Shown here piece by piece: positions 48,001 to 57,256 of a DNA stretch of 64,000 bases (positions are counted from its first letter, which is position 1; every line of letters starts with the position of its first letter). The translations under genes were made by a program, and so were the position numbers. The stretch comes from Lactobacillus sp. (GTDB taxonomy: Bacteria > Bacillota > Bacilli > Lactobacillales > Lactobacillaceae). The notes beneath the pieces were generated by a model. That model had not been told where the DNA came from. It made no database searches and saw only the letters and a list, made by a program, of their open reading frames with translations. The stretch lies in assembly GCF_014803895.1 (NCBI RefSeq), contig NZ_JAAVAU010000003.1:101653-165652 (forward strand), written 5' to 3'.

Positions 48001-50177
48001 TAAAAAGCTAACTAAACTTAACTTAACGGATAAAGTTCAAACTAATGAAAAGCTTGATCCAAAATTAGAATGGACTGCTAATAGTAACGATGACGACGAC
48101 TTAAAAATGGCACTTACACCGGTCCGCAAGTCTTTAGAAATGGTGAGAATGTAACTTCTCATTTCACCATCACTTCATCTTCAACGACCGTTATCGCTAA
48201 AGCCAAAGATGATTACTTGGAAGAGTTAGCTAAGAACGACCCAGATTCGAAAAACCACTTTACTTTAGCTGTACCGGGTACCATCACTATCTCAAGTCAC
48301 CTGAGCGCATCTGGTACTTTCGATGCTGTAACTGGTGCTAGCGATAAGGCAACGATCGACTATAGTAAAAACGATGACCCTGACAAAGATGTTGGCCATA
48401 TGGACGCTGATTGGGAGCATGAACCTGACCACGATAAAAACCATATTCAAACCTCGATTAACAAGAGCATTACCAATATCAAAGACTTGACTACTGGTAA
48501 AGACGCAACTAATGCGACCGGTGATGGGGTCTTCTTGAACCCACAACATACTTATGAAGTGTCTTACCAAATCAACGCTCAATTAGGTACTGACGTTGAT
48601 AACCGTAACTTAAACATTACTGAGCTTTGCCAGAAAACACAACTTTAGTTGACGGTTCACTCAAGGTGCCAAGTGGCTTTAATACAGACGGGACTACCTC
48701 AACTGACATCCACGTCGCTTACGACGGTAACCCTAACTATTTAGCTGATAAAGGTACCATTGATAACCCAACAGTTGAAAAGATTACTTTCAAAGTCAAG
48801 GTGAACCCAAACAGCGACTGGTCAGATTACTACAACTCTGAAACTCGTAGTGGTAAGAGTGAAATGATGATCAGTAACCAAAATGGTCAAGTTGACGCTA
48901 ACTCTTACTTAGTCATTCCTAACACGGCGGTTATGTCTAGTCGCGGCTTAGATGCATTGAGTAGTGATGATAAAGCCGATAAAACTGAATCTATCGCAAC
49001 TTTCAACATGGGACTTCAAATGTTTGCTGTTAAGCAATATATCGTGCAAGATGATGACACCTTTAACGGTGCCACTAAGCTTGACCCAAGCCACTATGTT
49101 GACACTACTCGTAACGACAAGACTGCAGTAACTACTGCCGTTAAAGTGCAAATGCCTAACTACTTGAAGATTGACAAGTTAACTGCTGGAGCAATGCAAA
49201 ACATTAAAGAAGCTGGTTTTGACGAGGGCAAACATAGCTGGGTCAAAGCTAGTGATGATGTAGTATTAAAACCTGAAAACTTAGCCAACCCTGATTTGAC
49301 TAACTCTACATCTGAGCTTCCATCAAACTTGCAAGGCACTAGTGGTAAGACTTACTACTACATCACTAAGTGGTCACCTAAGACAAAGTACTACCAAGAC
49401 TTTGCTAAGTTAGACCATATGCAAGCTCACTTTGATGGACAAGCTATCTTATCAGCTCACTCTAAAGGTGACCGTGACACTGATGACCAAGCGCCTAACG
49501 ATTACGGTCCTGAAAAGATAACTGATAAAAAGCTTACTACTAACGAGACCATGGTCCACTTGCCTAACATCTACAGTTACATGACTTTAAGTGACCGAGG
49601 CTACCAACACGACGATGGTCAAAAACTTGACTACACTTTGTATGGTCAAGTCAAAGGTTTAGCAGTGGATTCTTCTAATAAGACTAATTTCTCTAAAGAA
49701 GGTCAACCAATCAAGGCTTGGATCAGAACTAAAGACAATAGCTATGACGGTTCTTACCATACTTTGACTTTGAAAGATGGTCTAGGAACAGGCGATGTCG
49801 GCGACGTTGTGGAAACTTGGAAAGATTTATCAAGTGACCCATTAACTAACAAAGACATCACCACCGGCTACTGGTCAATTTCTAATACTTACCGCACCAA
49901 CCAAACTTATGCGACTGAAAAGCCTGCTCTAGCGTCTAAGAACCCTGCTTTAGCTGAAGTTAAAGGACACTCTGTAGTCTTGACTAACAACATCCCTAGT
50001 GAAAGTTTGACTGACAAGCGCACCACCGACCTTAAGTGGGAAGCTTGGAAGAAACAACGTATCACAGCCGGTGACAAGACTTACACCAACGCACGTGTCT
50101 TTATCGACTACTACAACTACGACAAAGACAAGTCACTTAAGTACAACTCATTGACTCGTATCTTACGTGAAAGCTAA
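45050..50177 (+). pseudogene. Giant secreted surface protein (isopeptide/fimbrial-adhesin-like), broken by a stop codon and two frameshifts
   Basis: About 1,700 codons. A signal peptide (~1-35, AAALLLLVPLASRSQTVHA) starts it. The frame meets TAG at 45794-45796 and resumes in the same frame (NTP-stop-YLIYDSSTA). It shifts at the A-tract 48103-48107 (one more A gives LKNGTYTGPQVF) and again near 48626 (one more T gives ELLPENTTLVDGS). Repeated beta-rich domains with Tyr/Asp-rich strands, such as YPDQYLYYRLRFTIQ and EVSYQINAQ, resemble isopeptide-forming fimbrial domains. There is no LPXTG, SLAP or membrane anchor at the end, so the 3' end may also be lost. The second half favours AAC, GAC and TAC codons, unlike its neighbours. 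The start is GTG 45050 or ATG 45053. Confidence 0.8.
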
Positions 50178-50205
50178 GAAATCATCGACCACTAAAATAA
50201 TTTCG

Positions 50206-50238
50206 TAAAATGCAACAAAAAATGTTGCATTTTTATTT
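50206..50238 (+). terminator. Terminator after the giant surface gene; also operator 1 of the next gene
   Basis: aaaatgcaaca pairs with tgttgcatttt, followed by a T-rich tail. The same palindrome overlaps the -35 of the lactate-oxidase-like gene. Confidence 0.75.
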
Positions 50239-50288
50239 TCTGGTGCTAGAATAATCCATGTAAGTTAATTGCAACAAAAAATGTTGCA
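50211..50288 (+). promoter_or_regulatory. Promoter of the lactate-oxidase-like gene between two identical palindromic operators
   Basis: The 19-bp palindrome tgcaacaaaaaatgttgca occurs at 50211-50229 and 50270-50288. The first overlaps -35 TTGCAT (50225-50230). The extended -10 TGCTAGAAT follows (TAGAAT 50247-50252, spacer 16). The second palindrome lies between the start site and the RBS. Two identical sites 59 bp apart flanking a promoter suggest repression, perhaps by looping, with the Rrf2 protein at 51444 as the likely ligand. Confidence 0.8.
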
Positions 50289-50309
50289 AAGTTTAAGGAG
50301 GAATTTATT

Positions 50310-51411
50310 ATGTCAATTACAAATGGATATTTCCAATCAGATAACGAACGTCAAATTAATATTCTTAATCTTCCATCATTAGAAAAGAAAGCTAAGGATA
50401 TTATTCCTGAAGGTGGCTTTGGTTATATTACTAGTGGTGCTGAAAATGAATGGACTTTAAATGAAAATACCCGTGCATTTGACGATGTTCATATTGTACC
50501 TCGTGTACTTTCTAATATTGAAAATCCATCTACTGCAACTGAAGTTTACGGTATTAAAATGTCTATGCCAATTATGATGGCTCCTGCAGCTGCTCAGGGT
50601 TTAGCTCATGCGAGAGGAGAAATGGCCACTGCAGAAGGAATGGCTAATGCTGGAACTATTATGGCACAAAGTACATATGGAAATACAACGATTGCCGATA
50701 CTGCAGCAGCAGGTAAGGGAGCACCACAATTTTTCCAATTATATATGAGTAAAGATTGGGACGTTAATAAGTCATTACTTGATGAAGCATTAAAGGCTGG
50801 CGTTAAGGCAATTATTGTAACAGTTGATGCAACAGTAGGTGGTTATCGCGAAGCTGATATTAGAACAGGTTTCCAATTCCCGCTTCCAATGGCTAACTTA
50901 GAAAAATATGCTAAAGATTCTGGAACTGGTAAAGGTATCGGAGAAATTTACGCATCAGGTGCACAAAAGATCGGTCCTGAAGATATTAAGAAGATTGTTG
51001 ATTATGTCCAAATTCCAGTAATTGTTAAAGGTATTCAAGACCCTGATGATGCTGATGCTGCCATTGAAGCAGGTGCACAAGGTGTATGGGTATCTAACCC
51101 ATGGTGGTCGTCAATTAGATGGTGGTCCAGCTTCATTTGCTGTTTTAGAGAGTGTCGCTAAACGTGTAAATAAGCGTGTACCAGTATTCTTCGATAGTGG
51201 TATTCGTCGTGGTTCTCATGTTTTCAAAGCTTTAGCTAGCTGTGCAAATGTTGTTGCTTTAGCACGCCCTGTAATTTATGGCTTAGCACTTGGTGGTGCA
51301 CAAGGTGTTAAAAATGTAATGGAACATTTGAACAATGAATTCAAAACAGTTATGCAATTAGCAGGCACAAAAGATGTAGAAGCCGTAAAAAATGCTAAAC
51401 TTATTAAGTAG
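50310..51411 (+). pseudogene. FMN-dependent L-lactate oxidase / alpha-hydroxy-acid oxidase, frameshifted at the catalytic His
   Basis: The family oxidises L-lactate to pyruvate with O2, making H2O2. The N-terminal part (50310-~51097) is normal: GFGYITSGAENEWTLNENTRAF, PIMMAPAAAQGLAHARGE, FFQLYMSKDW and VTVDATVGG. Then WVSN is followed by an extra C in ccc (51098-51100). Read with cc, the sequence gives SNHGGRQLDGGPASF, the motif that holds the catalytic His and Arg. As it stands the protein ends out of frame at 51161. The remainder (RVPVFFDSGIRRGSHVFKALA) continues in another frame to 51411. Without correction the enzyme must be inactive. Confidence 0.88.
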
Positions 51412-51443
51412 AAATACTTAATTATTTAGTAGAGGTTAAGAAA

Positions 51444-51875
51444 ATGGCAAATACTCGTTTAAGTGATTTATTGCAAATATTGGTTTATTTAAAAGTTCAT
51501 GATGGAGAAAAAATAACTAGTCAGCGTTTGGCTAGCAGCTTAAATACCAATCCTAGCTTAGTAAGAAACATGTTAGTTCAATTACGAAGTGCTGGATTGC
51601 TTGAATCTATTAAAGGAAAACCACATCTTGCCAAGGATCTTAATGAGGTAAGTGTCTTTGATGTCTACAAGGTAATTAATCCTGATAAAGGCTTATTACA
51701 AGTAGATAATAATACGTCTCAGGAATGTAGTGTTGGAATAGCTTTTCCTGAAGTCTTAGAGAAACACTATCAAGAAGTGCAAAAAATTGCTAATGATAAA
51801 ATGCAGCAGATAAAACTTCAACAATTAGTTGACGAAACTTCTAAAAGTATCGAATTACATCAGAAGGATTTGTAG
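51444..51875 (+). CDS. Rrf2 family transcriptional regulator
   Basis: A 143-residue Rrf2 winged-helix protein: RLSDLLQILVYLKVHDGEKITSQRLA, then LNTNPSLVRNMLVQLRSAGLL (~27-57). One Cys in SQECSVG (~92) matches the ECPVG of the paralogue at 29905; there is no Fe-S-type Cys cluster. It starts 32 bp after the oxidase gene and is probably in its operon. The two palindromes at 50211-50288 are its likely operators by position. The signal it senses is unknown; H2O2 or redox state is a guess. Confidence 0.88.
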   Translation: MANTRLSDLLQILVYLKVHDGEKITSQRLASSLNTNPSLVRNMLVQLRSAGLLESIKGKPHLAKDLNEVSVFDVYKVINPDKGLLQVDNNTSQECSVGIAFPEVLEKHYQEVQKIANDKMQQIKLQQLVDETSKSIELHQKDL

Positions 51876-51951
51876 TTCTAAGCCTAGAAATTGATTTAGA
51901 TTTTTTCTTTTTATATAATCAAATGACTCATATTAGAAAAGGAAAATAAAA

Positions 51952-52791
51952 ATGTCGGATTATTTGCATACTAAAAATAAATATATATTAGTTGGTAACA
52001 AAAAAATTGCTTATCGTGAACTTGGAAATAAATCTACAAAATATCCTTTATTATTACTAAATCATCTATCTGCAACTATGGATAATTGGGATCCAGTCTT
52101 TATTGATGAACTTAGTCGTGAGAATTACATAATTGTGGTCGATCTTCCTGGTGTTGGTGCCAGTGAAGGGAAGGTCCCAACTTCTATTGCTTCAATGGCT
52201 GAGGAAGCTATTAACTTTATTTCTTCTTTAGGATATGACAAGATTAATCTCTTAGGTCTTTCAATGGGAGGATTTATCGCTCAAGATATAGTACGTCAGG
52301 CTCCGAAGTTAATCAGAAATTTGATTTTAGTTGGTACTGGTCCTGCCGGTGGAACGGGTATCATTGATGTAACAAAAGTTACGTTTCGTGATATGGTTAA
52401 AGGTCAATTCCATCATATTGATCCCAAACGTTATATTTTTTATCCTCATACTAAGAATGGTAAGAAAGATGCTTTAGAAATTTTAGGACGGATGGGACAA
52501 CGTACTCCAAAATTCATGGATAAGAAGATATCAATTTCTTCATTTTTGCGACAGTTAAAAGCAATCCATAAATGGGGTGAATCTAAGAGTGATTCTCTTA
52601 AATATATTAATGTTCCTACATTAATTATTAATGGGGACAATGATACAATGGTTCCAACTGCTAATAGTTATGAAATGCATTATAAGCTTAAAGATAGTAA
52701 GTTAATTATCTATCCACACGCAGGTCATGGGTCAATTTTTCAATATCCCAATAGTTCCGTTAAAGAAATTAATAATTTTTTGCATAATTAA
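51952..52791 (+). CDS. Alpha/beta hydrolase
   Basis: A 279-residue alpha/beta-hydrolase fold enzyme. The oxyanion strand is LLLLNHLSATMDNWDP, the nucleophile elbow is GLSMGG (Ser ~102), a late acid is in INGDNDTMVP and the catalytic His is in PHAGHGS (~263). Related to haloperoxidase- or esterase-like hydrolases; the substrate is unknown. RBS aaaaggaaaa precedes ATG 51952. Closed by a strong terminator. Confidence 0.9.
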   Translation: MSDYLHTKNKYILVGNKKIAYRELGNKSTKYPLLLLNHLSATMDNWDPVFIDELSRENYIIVVDLPGVGASEGKVPTSIASMAEEAINFISSLGYDKINLLGLSMGGFIAQDIVRQAPKLIRNLILVGTGPAGGTGIIDVTKVTFRDMVKGQFHHIDPKRYIFYPHTKNGKKDALEILGRMGQRTPKFMDKKISISSFLRQLKAIHKWGESKSDSLKYINVPTLIINGDNDTMVPTANSYEMHYKLKDSKLIIYPHAGHGSIFQYPNSSVKEINNFLHN

Positions 52792-52833
52792 AGAGGTTAG
52801 TAAGATAAAAAATTATCTACTAACCTCTTTTTC
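52790..52833 (+). terminator. Rho-independent terminator after the hydrolase
   Basis: aaagaggttagta pairs with tactaacctcttt, then tt and c. Inner gat/atc extends the stem. Confidence 0.85.
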
Positions 52834-52930
52834 TTTTATACAATAGTATTGCTATATTCTACCATCAGCTGTGATTTAGCTGGTTAATTAATATGCTAAA
52901 ATTAACTAAAGAAAACGGAGGAGGAATTTT

Positions 52931-53794
52931 ATGAAAGTTGGTTTTATTGGTACCGGAGTAATGGGTACTGGAATTATTAATAATTTACTTAAAGCAGGTA
53001 ACGAAGTAATCGTTTATAATCGCACCAAGGCTCATGCACAAGAAGTGCTTGATAATGGCGCAAAGTGGGCAGATAGTCCTGCGGCAGCTACTAAAAATAA
53101 TGATGTCGTCATGTCAATGGTGGGGTTTCCGCAAGATGTTGAGCAAATTTACTATGGTAAAGATGGAATTTTAGGTGCAGCAACCTCTAAACAAGTTTTG
53201 GTAGAAATGACTACTAGTAAACCTTCTTTAGCGCAAAAGCTAGATAGGGATGCTAAGAAAAAAGACTTACATATTATTGATGCACCAGTTTCAGGAGGAG
53301 ATATTGGGGCTAAAAAAGGCACATTGACTATGATGGTTGGTGGCAATAAAGCAGATTTAGAAAAAATCACACCGCTTCTAAAGCAATTCAGTAGTCAAAT
53401 CAATTACTTTGGCTCTGCTGGTAGTGGACAACATACAAAAATGGCAAATCAGATCATGATTGCGGGCACTATGACAGGGATGAGCGAGATGCTTGCTTAT
53501 GCCAAAGCAGCTGATTTAGACCTCCAAGAAGTAATTAAGACTGTTTCCGGAGGAGCGGGGGAAAATTGGAGTTTGAGTAATTACGGACCGCGCATTTTAA
53601 GAAATGATTATACTCCTGGATTTTTTGCTAAACATTTTTTGAAAGATTTGCGGATTGCCTTGGAAGAAGCAGAGAAGATGGAGTTGAATTTGCCTGCTAC
53701 TAGGGATGCAAAGCGGCTTTATGAAGTTTTAGTAGATGAAAAAGGTCTTGGTAATGACGGCACACAAGCCTTAATTGAGTTATGGTGGAAGTAG
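52931..53794 (+). CDS. NAD(P)-dependent beta-hydroxyacid dehydrogenase (3-hydroxyisobutyrate dehydrogenase-like)
   Basis: A 287-residue dehydrogenase of the beta-hydroxyacid family. It has the Rossmann motif VGFIGTGVMGTGII (~3-16), the substrate-binding DAPVSGGDIGAKKGTL (~117-132), and the catalytic Lys in GQHTKMANQIM (Lys ~171). The C-terminal helical domain is full length. RBS gaggag precedes ATG 52931. The true substrate (for example a glyoxylate- or tartronate-type semialdehyde) is not visible from sequence. Monocistronic. Confidence 0.91.
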   Translation: MKVGFIGTGVMGTGIINNLLKAGNEVIVYNRTKAHAQEVLDNGAKWADSPAAATKNNDVVMSMVGFPQDVEQIYYGKDGILGAATSKQVLVEMTTSKPSLAQKLDRDAKKKDLHIIDAPVSGGDIGAKKGTLTMMVGGNKADLEKITPLLKQFSSQINYFGSAGSGQHTKMANQIMIAGTMTGMSEMLAYAKAADLDLQEVIKTVSGGAGENWSLSNYGPRILRNDYTPGFFAKHFLKDLRIALEEAEKMELNLPATRDAKRLYEVLVDEKGLGNDGTQALIELWWK

Positions 53795-53841
53795 GAATCT
53801 GGTAGTTAATAAAGTAAAAATACTAAAATAATCGCAAATCT

Positions 53842-53893
53842 AAAACCTCCTAAAAAATAGTTAGTGCGACTAATTTTTAGGAGGTTTTTTACA
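53842..53893. terminator. Terminator downstream of the dehydrogenase
   Basis: aaaacctcctaaaaa pairs with tttttaggaggtttt, with an inner tagt/acta extension, then T-run. The A-run on the other side allows bidirectional use. Confidence 0.85.
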
Positions 53894-53980
53894 AATATTA
53901 TTTAGATTGGATTAATCTTCACAAATAACTCTCAGTATGTCCAATGCCCATTATCTTGTCTAATGTATCTTAAGTCAAAA

Positions 53981-55048
53981 TTAGTTTTTGCTAAGTTTTT
54001 GGCCAGGGTATTCAATTTCGTATTTTATCTGGTGATGTACAGGTGCTAAAGGTCTCATTATAATGTCACCAAATTCAGGATGATGGGGTGCATCAGGAAG
54101 AGTTTGTGCCTCTAATGCAAGGGCCGCCCAAGAACAACCTGGACGATTAAGCCTTACTGTGTTTGGTAGACCATTTGCACTAAACATGACTAAGGCATTG
54201 CGGTCAGAGTACATTCTCATCTTTAAATTCGTAACTGGATTAACTAAACTAGCTATTTCTTTGCCAGCATAAGTAGAACTTGGAGTAACTACAAAAAAGT
54301 CATCAAAGCCTTTTTCAGGAGTTTTGTTCATCTCGTTTAAGGCATTTTCTAATGTTTTCCCATTTTTAAAGTCATAGGCATTGTTATTTTTAATTAATTC
54401 TCCAGTAGGAATTTTTTCATTATTAACTGCTAAGTGGTAGTCTGAGTTGATTGTTAAAATTTGCTTTTCAATTGTTAAGTCGGTTTCACTTAAATTCCAA
54501 TAAGTATGACTTGTAGGGTTAAAAAGGGTAGGTGTATCAGTTTGACCATAGAGATCAATTGTAACACTATCATCATTTTTCAAAGTATAAACCACATAAA
54601 TTTCCGTATTAGCAGGCATTCCGTCAGCAGTAGGAGAATAAATATTATGCAAAATTAAATGAGCTGAATCTTTACCAATATTAGCTTTAACATCCCAAAA
54701 CTGATTTTGCCAGCCATGAGATCCGCTGTGAATATTGTTTTCTCCTTCATTTTTTTCAAGAGAATAAGATTGACTGTCAATTGAAAATTGAGCTTTAGCA
54801 ATTCTATTAGCAACAGGACCAATTAATTGTCCAATGCTATAACCTGCATCCAAGTAGTCTTCAATAGAATAATCGGCGGCTAGTAACATGTTAAAATTCC
54901 CGTGTTTATTATTACTTGGAATACTATATTGCTGCCAAATACCACCATAATTCAGTACACTCATCTTTACATTGTTATCATTAACAACAGTATAACGAAT
55001 TACATCACGATTATTTACTTTTCCAAAATTATCTTCAAAAAACTCCAT
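53981..55048 (-). CDS. galM: Aldose 1-epimerase (galactose mutarotase)
   Basis: A ~355-residue GalM, which converts beta- to alpha-galactose and other aldoses. It has LNYGGIWQQYSIP (~28-40), GPVANRIAKAQF with the sugar-binding Arg, NNIHSGSHGWQNQFW (His ~105), NPTSHTYWNLS (second His) and the C-terminal LEAQTLPDAPHHPEF with the catalytic Glu. A longer frame to 55162 adds an N-terminal hydrophobic piece, but aggagaaaaaag precedes the ATG at 55048, so that start is used. A perfect cre site stands between promoter and RBS, so CcpA repression by glucose is expected. Not next to galKT genes. Confidence 0.94.
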   Translation of the reverse strand: MEFFEDNFGKVNNRDVIRYTVVNDNNVKMSVLNYGGIWQQYSIPSNNKHGNFNMLLAADYSIEDYLDAGYSIGQLIGPVANRIAKAQFSIDSQSYSLEKNEGENNIHSGSHGWQNQFWDVKANIGKDSAHLILHNIYSPTADGMPANTEIYVVYTLKNDDSVTIDLYGQTDTPTLFNPTSHTYWNLSETDLTIEKQILTINSDYHLAVNNEKIPTGELIKNNNAYDFKNGKTLENALNEMNKTPEKGFDDFFVVTPSSTYAGKEIASLVNPVTNLKMRMYSDRNALVMFSANGLPNTVRLNRPGCSWAALALEAQTLPDAPHHPEFGDIIMRPLAPVHHQIKYEIEYPGQKLSKN

Positions 55049-55064
55049 CTTTTTTCTCCTTATT

Positions 55065-55112
55065 TGAAACCGTTTACAGTTGAATTGTAACACTATCTGG
55101 GTAATGAATAAA
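55065..55112 (-). promoter_or_regulatory. galM promoter and perfect CcpA cre site
   Basis: On the minus strand, -35 TTTATT (55112-55107) and -10 TACAAT (55089-55084), spacer 17, are followed by TGTAAACGGTTTCA (55078-55065), which matches the cre consensus at every fixed position. Confidence 0.8.
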
Positions 55113-55232
55113 GATAGTATTATAGATAAAAGCATATTTTTCGATATTAGATAGTTGCACACCGTATATTTAAAAGAAAAGTAATATTATATACTAGTAA
55201 GTATAATTTTAAGAGGAGATAAGGGGAAAAGA

Positions 55233-55589
55233 ATGAAGAAAAAAGTATTATTTATTTTTTCAATAATATTATTACTTATGATCGGCGCAAAACAATCAAG
55301 GACAGCCCAAGCAAGTAGCTATTTAAATGGAAATGATTATGCTAGAGCAGCCACAAGATATGTGAAAGTTACAAGAAAAATTCCTATTTATCGTGTTCGA
55401 ACTGGAAAATATGAAGCTCAAAATCATTTTTATAAAGCTGGATATGTTAAAAAAGGAACAAAATTACACATTTCTTATTGGATTATGAGTACTGGTGGTT
55501 GGATAGTTACAAGCAAAAAATACTATCACAATAGTAGAACATTCTTTATTATTTCTGCTCGGCATGCAGACTGGTACAAAAAAATATAA
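55233..55589 (+). CDS. Small secreted protein of unknown function
   Basis: 118 residues, with a signal peptide (~1-28: KKKVLFIFSIILLLMIG, then AQA/SSY) and a mature part of ~90 residues. The mature part is rich in Tyr, Lys and Arg (TRKIPIYRVRTG, GYVKKGTKLHISYWIMSTGGWIVTSKKYY). The pattern resembles one SLAP-like or SH3-like wall-binding unit, but the match is too weak to name. It is preceded by TATAAT at 55202-55207 and an aggaga RBS, and followed by a terminator. It stands alone between galM (divergent) and a minus-strand orphan. Confidence 0.75.
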   Translation: MKKKVLFIFSIILLLMIGAKQSRTAQASSYLNGNDYARAATRYVKVTRKIPIYRVRTGKYEAQNHFYKAGYVKKGTKLHISYWIMSTGGWIVTSKKYYHNSRTFFIISARHADWYKKI

Positions 55590-55622
55590 AATTAATGACA
55601 CTTCCAATTTTTAGTAAATGAT

Positions 55623-55693
55623 AAATCGTTGATAGAAATGCTTTATTTTAGAGTTATCTCATTTTAAAAGCAAAACTATCAGCGATTTTTATA
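55623..55693 (+). terminator. Terminator after the small secreted protein
   Basis: aaatcgttgatag pairs with ctatcagcgattt (one G-T), enclosing a long loop, then T-run. The outer arm resembles the terminator at 23710. Confidence 0.65.
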
Positions 55694-55840
55694 TTAGGAC
55701 GACCAGTAGTAGTACTTGTTGAGGTAACCGTATATATCGATAGGAGATTAGAAATTAATTTTTGTATTTCTTCCTATAATCTATATTATGTAAAGTGGAT
55801 ATAAAAAATAAATGTATATAAAAATATACACTTATCATTT

Positions 55841-57139
55841 TTACTTATTCATAAACTCAGCAATGTTATCCAATAAATTTTTATCATATGCCCAGAGAAG
55901 CTCATCTTCTGTAGCTTCTTTTCCAAATATTTTATTATGATTAACTTTAGGGAGTTTGTTTAAGTCAGGTAACCATGTTTTTCCTACAGGATAAGATATG
56001 TAAAAAGTGTAACTTTGCTGATAGATTTCAATTGATACACAATAAGATGAATAATAATGTAATTGACTTTCAACTTCGCAATTTTTACAGTGATCAATTT
56101 CTTCTTGATGATAAAAATAATACTCAATTGCTGATTGATATAATGGTGATCGTCTATTTTTATTATGTGAATTACATAAATACACACGATATTTATGTGG
56201 TTCTGGTGGAATAACTGCAGCAAACTTGATGTAGTTATTGTATGTTTCTAAGAGATATTGTAAAAAATCATGTTTGAGATCATAAATTTCATTTAAATTA
56301 TATTTTTCTTTTAAAGCCTGCAATAGTTTATCATTTCTATCTATTTTGTGTTCACTTAAATTTTTAGTAAGAGAATTAAGAATTGAAAAATCAAATAATG
56401 TGGCATTTAATTGACCTTTCCCCTCCAACTGTTGTTCAATTTTTTTGACAGCAAGCGGTAAATGATTAAGTTGTTCCTGAAAAACTTTGTCATAGTATGC
56501 ATTTTGCTCTGCTAAAAGTTTTTCACTTCTTCTAACATATTGGCTGTTCCAAATAAAAGCTATTTTCTGCTTAATCAACTTTATCGCATCCCTAATTCCA
56601 GACAGTTGATGATCATTCTCCAATTCTATTAAAATATCCTGTATATTCCAATATTCGTCTTTATCCCCTACATTACTCAAAAAGTCAGGCCACATGGTCA
56701 TAAATTTAGATTGTGCATAATCTGTAAAACCATCAGGTTCGTATTGAATTGCATATTCATAAGCTAAGTCGTCAATCATTTCTTGACTTGCTTCATTTTT
56801 TAAAAAACTAATAGCAAAATTATACCAGTCTCGTTCCAATCCTTCTGAAAATTCTACATCAATAGTCCCTAGTGGACAGCTCAAGACTAATTCAGGTCCC
56901 CTTATACTATCTATTTCCTCATAACGTAGGACTTGTCCATTACAGTTATCATTAAGATATTTAAGCAAGGTCTGATTATCATTAAGATCTGCCAATTCAT
57001 AATTATCAATTGAGTATGGTTGGTATATCTTAGCCATCAACTTAATTTCTTTACAATCAGAAAGCTTTTGTAATACATGCTCACAATAGGCCTCTTTTAG
57101 TGGCTGATATAATTGTAAGCGACGTTGTTTTTCTTCCAT
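55841..57139 (-). CDS. Hypothetical protein (432 aa)
   Basis: I do not recognise this cytosolic 432-residue protein. It is acidic and helical, rich in Tyr, Asn and Gln, with no signal peptide or membrane segment. The central part (~190-290) has long charged helices (RRSEKLLAEQNAYYDKVFQEQLNHL). The C-terminal part has a CKNCEVESQLHYYSSYC segment whose Cys residues could bind metal. AT content is high. The start ATG at 57137-57139 has aaaggaatatc upstream on the minus strand. Monocistronic, and could be a recent acquisition. Confidence 0.7.
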   Translation of the reverse strand: MEEKQRRLQLYQPLKEAYCEHVLQKLSDCKEIKLMAKIYQPYSIDNYELADLNDNQTLLKYLNDNCNGQVLRYEEIDSIRGPELVLSCPLGTIDVEFSEGLERDWYNFAISFLKNEASQEMIDDLAYEYAIQYEPDGFTDYAQSKFMTMWPDFLSNVGDKDEYWNIQDILIELENDHQLSGIRDAIKLIKQKIAFIWNSQYVRRSEKLLAEQNAYYDKVFQEQLNHLPLAVKKIEQQLEGKGQLNATLFDFSILNSLTKNLSEHKIDRNDKLLQALKEKYNLNEIYDLKHDFLQYLLETYNNYIKFAAVIPPEPHKYRVYLCNSHNKNRRSPLYQSAIEYYFYHQEEIDHCKNCEVESQLHYYSSYCVSIEIYQQSYTFYISYPVGKTWLPDLNKLPKVNHNKIFGKEATEDELLWAYDKNLLDNIAEFMNK

Positions 57140-57222
57140 AAAAAGATATTCCTTTATTTAAAATTGACTACCATACTTTAGTACGCAAAACTAATAATTA
57201 TTCTGTAGAAAGAGACGTAAAT

Positions 57223-57256
57223 AAAAAAGCACATATTGATATACGTGCTTTTTTAT
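57223..57256 (-). terminator. Terminator after the small membrane protein (minus strand)
   Basis: On the minus strand aaaaaagcacgtat pairs with atatgtgctttttt, followed by T-rich DNA. The flanking A- and T-runs also allow plus-strand use. Confidence 0.75.

Noticed and set aside
55049..55162. N-terminal hydrophobic extension of galM as a signal peptide
   Set aside because: It spans the promoter, cre box and RBS of the normal start, and GalM proteins are cytosolic.
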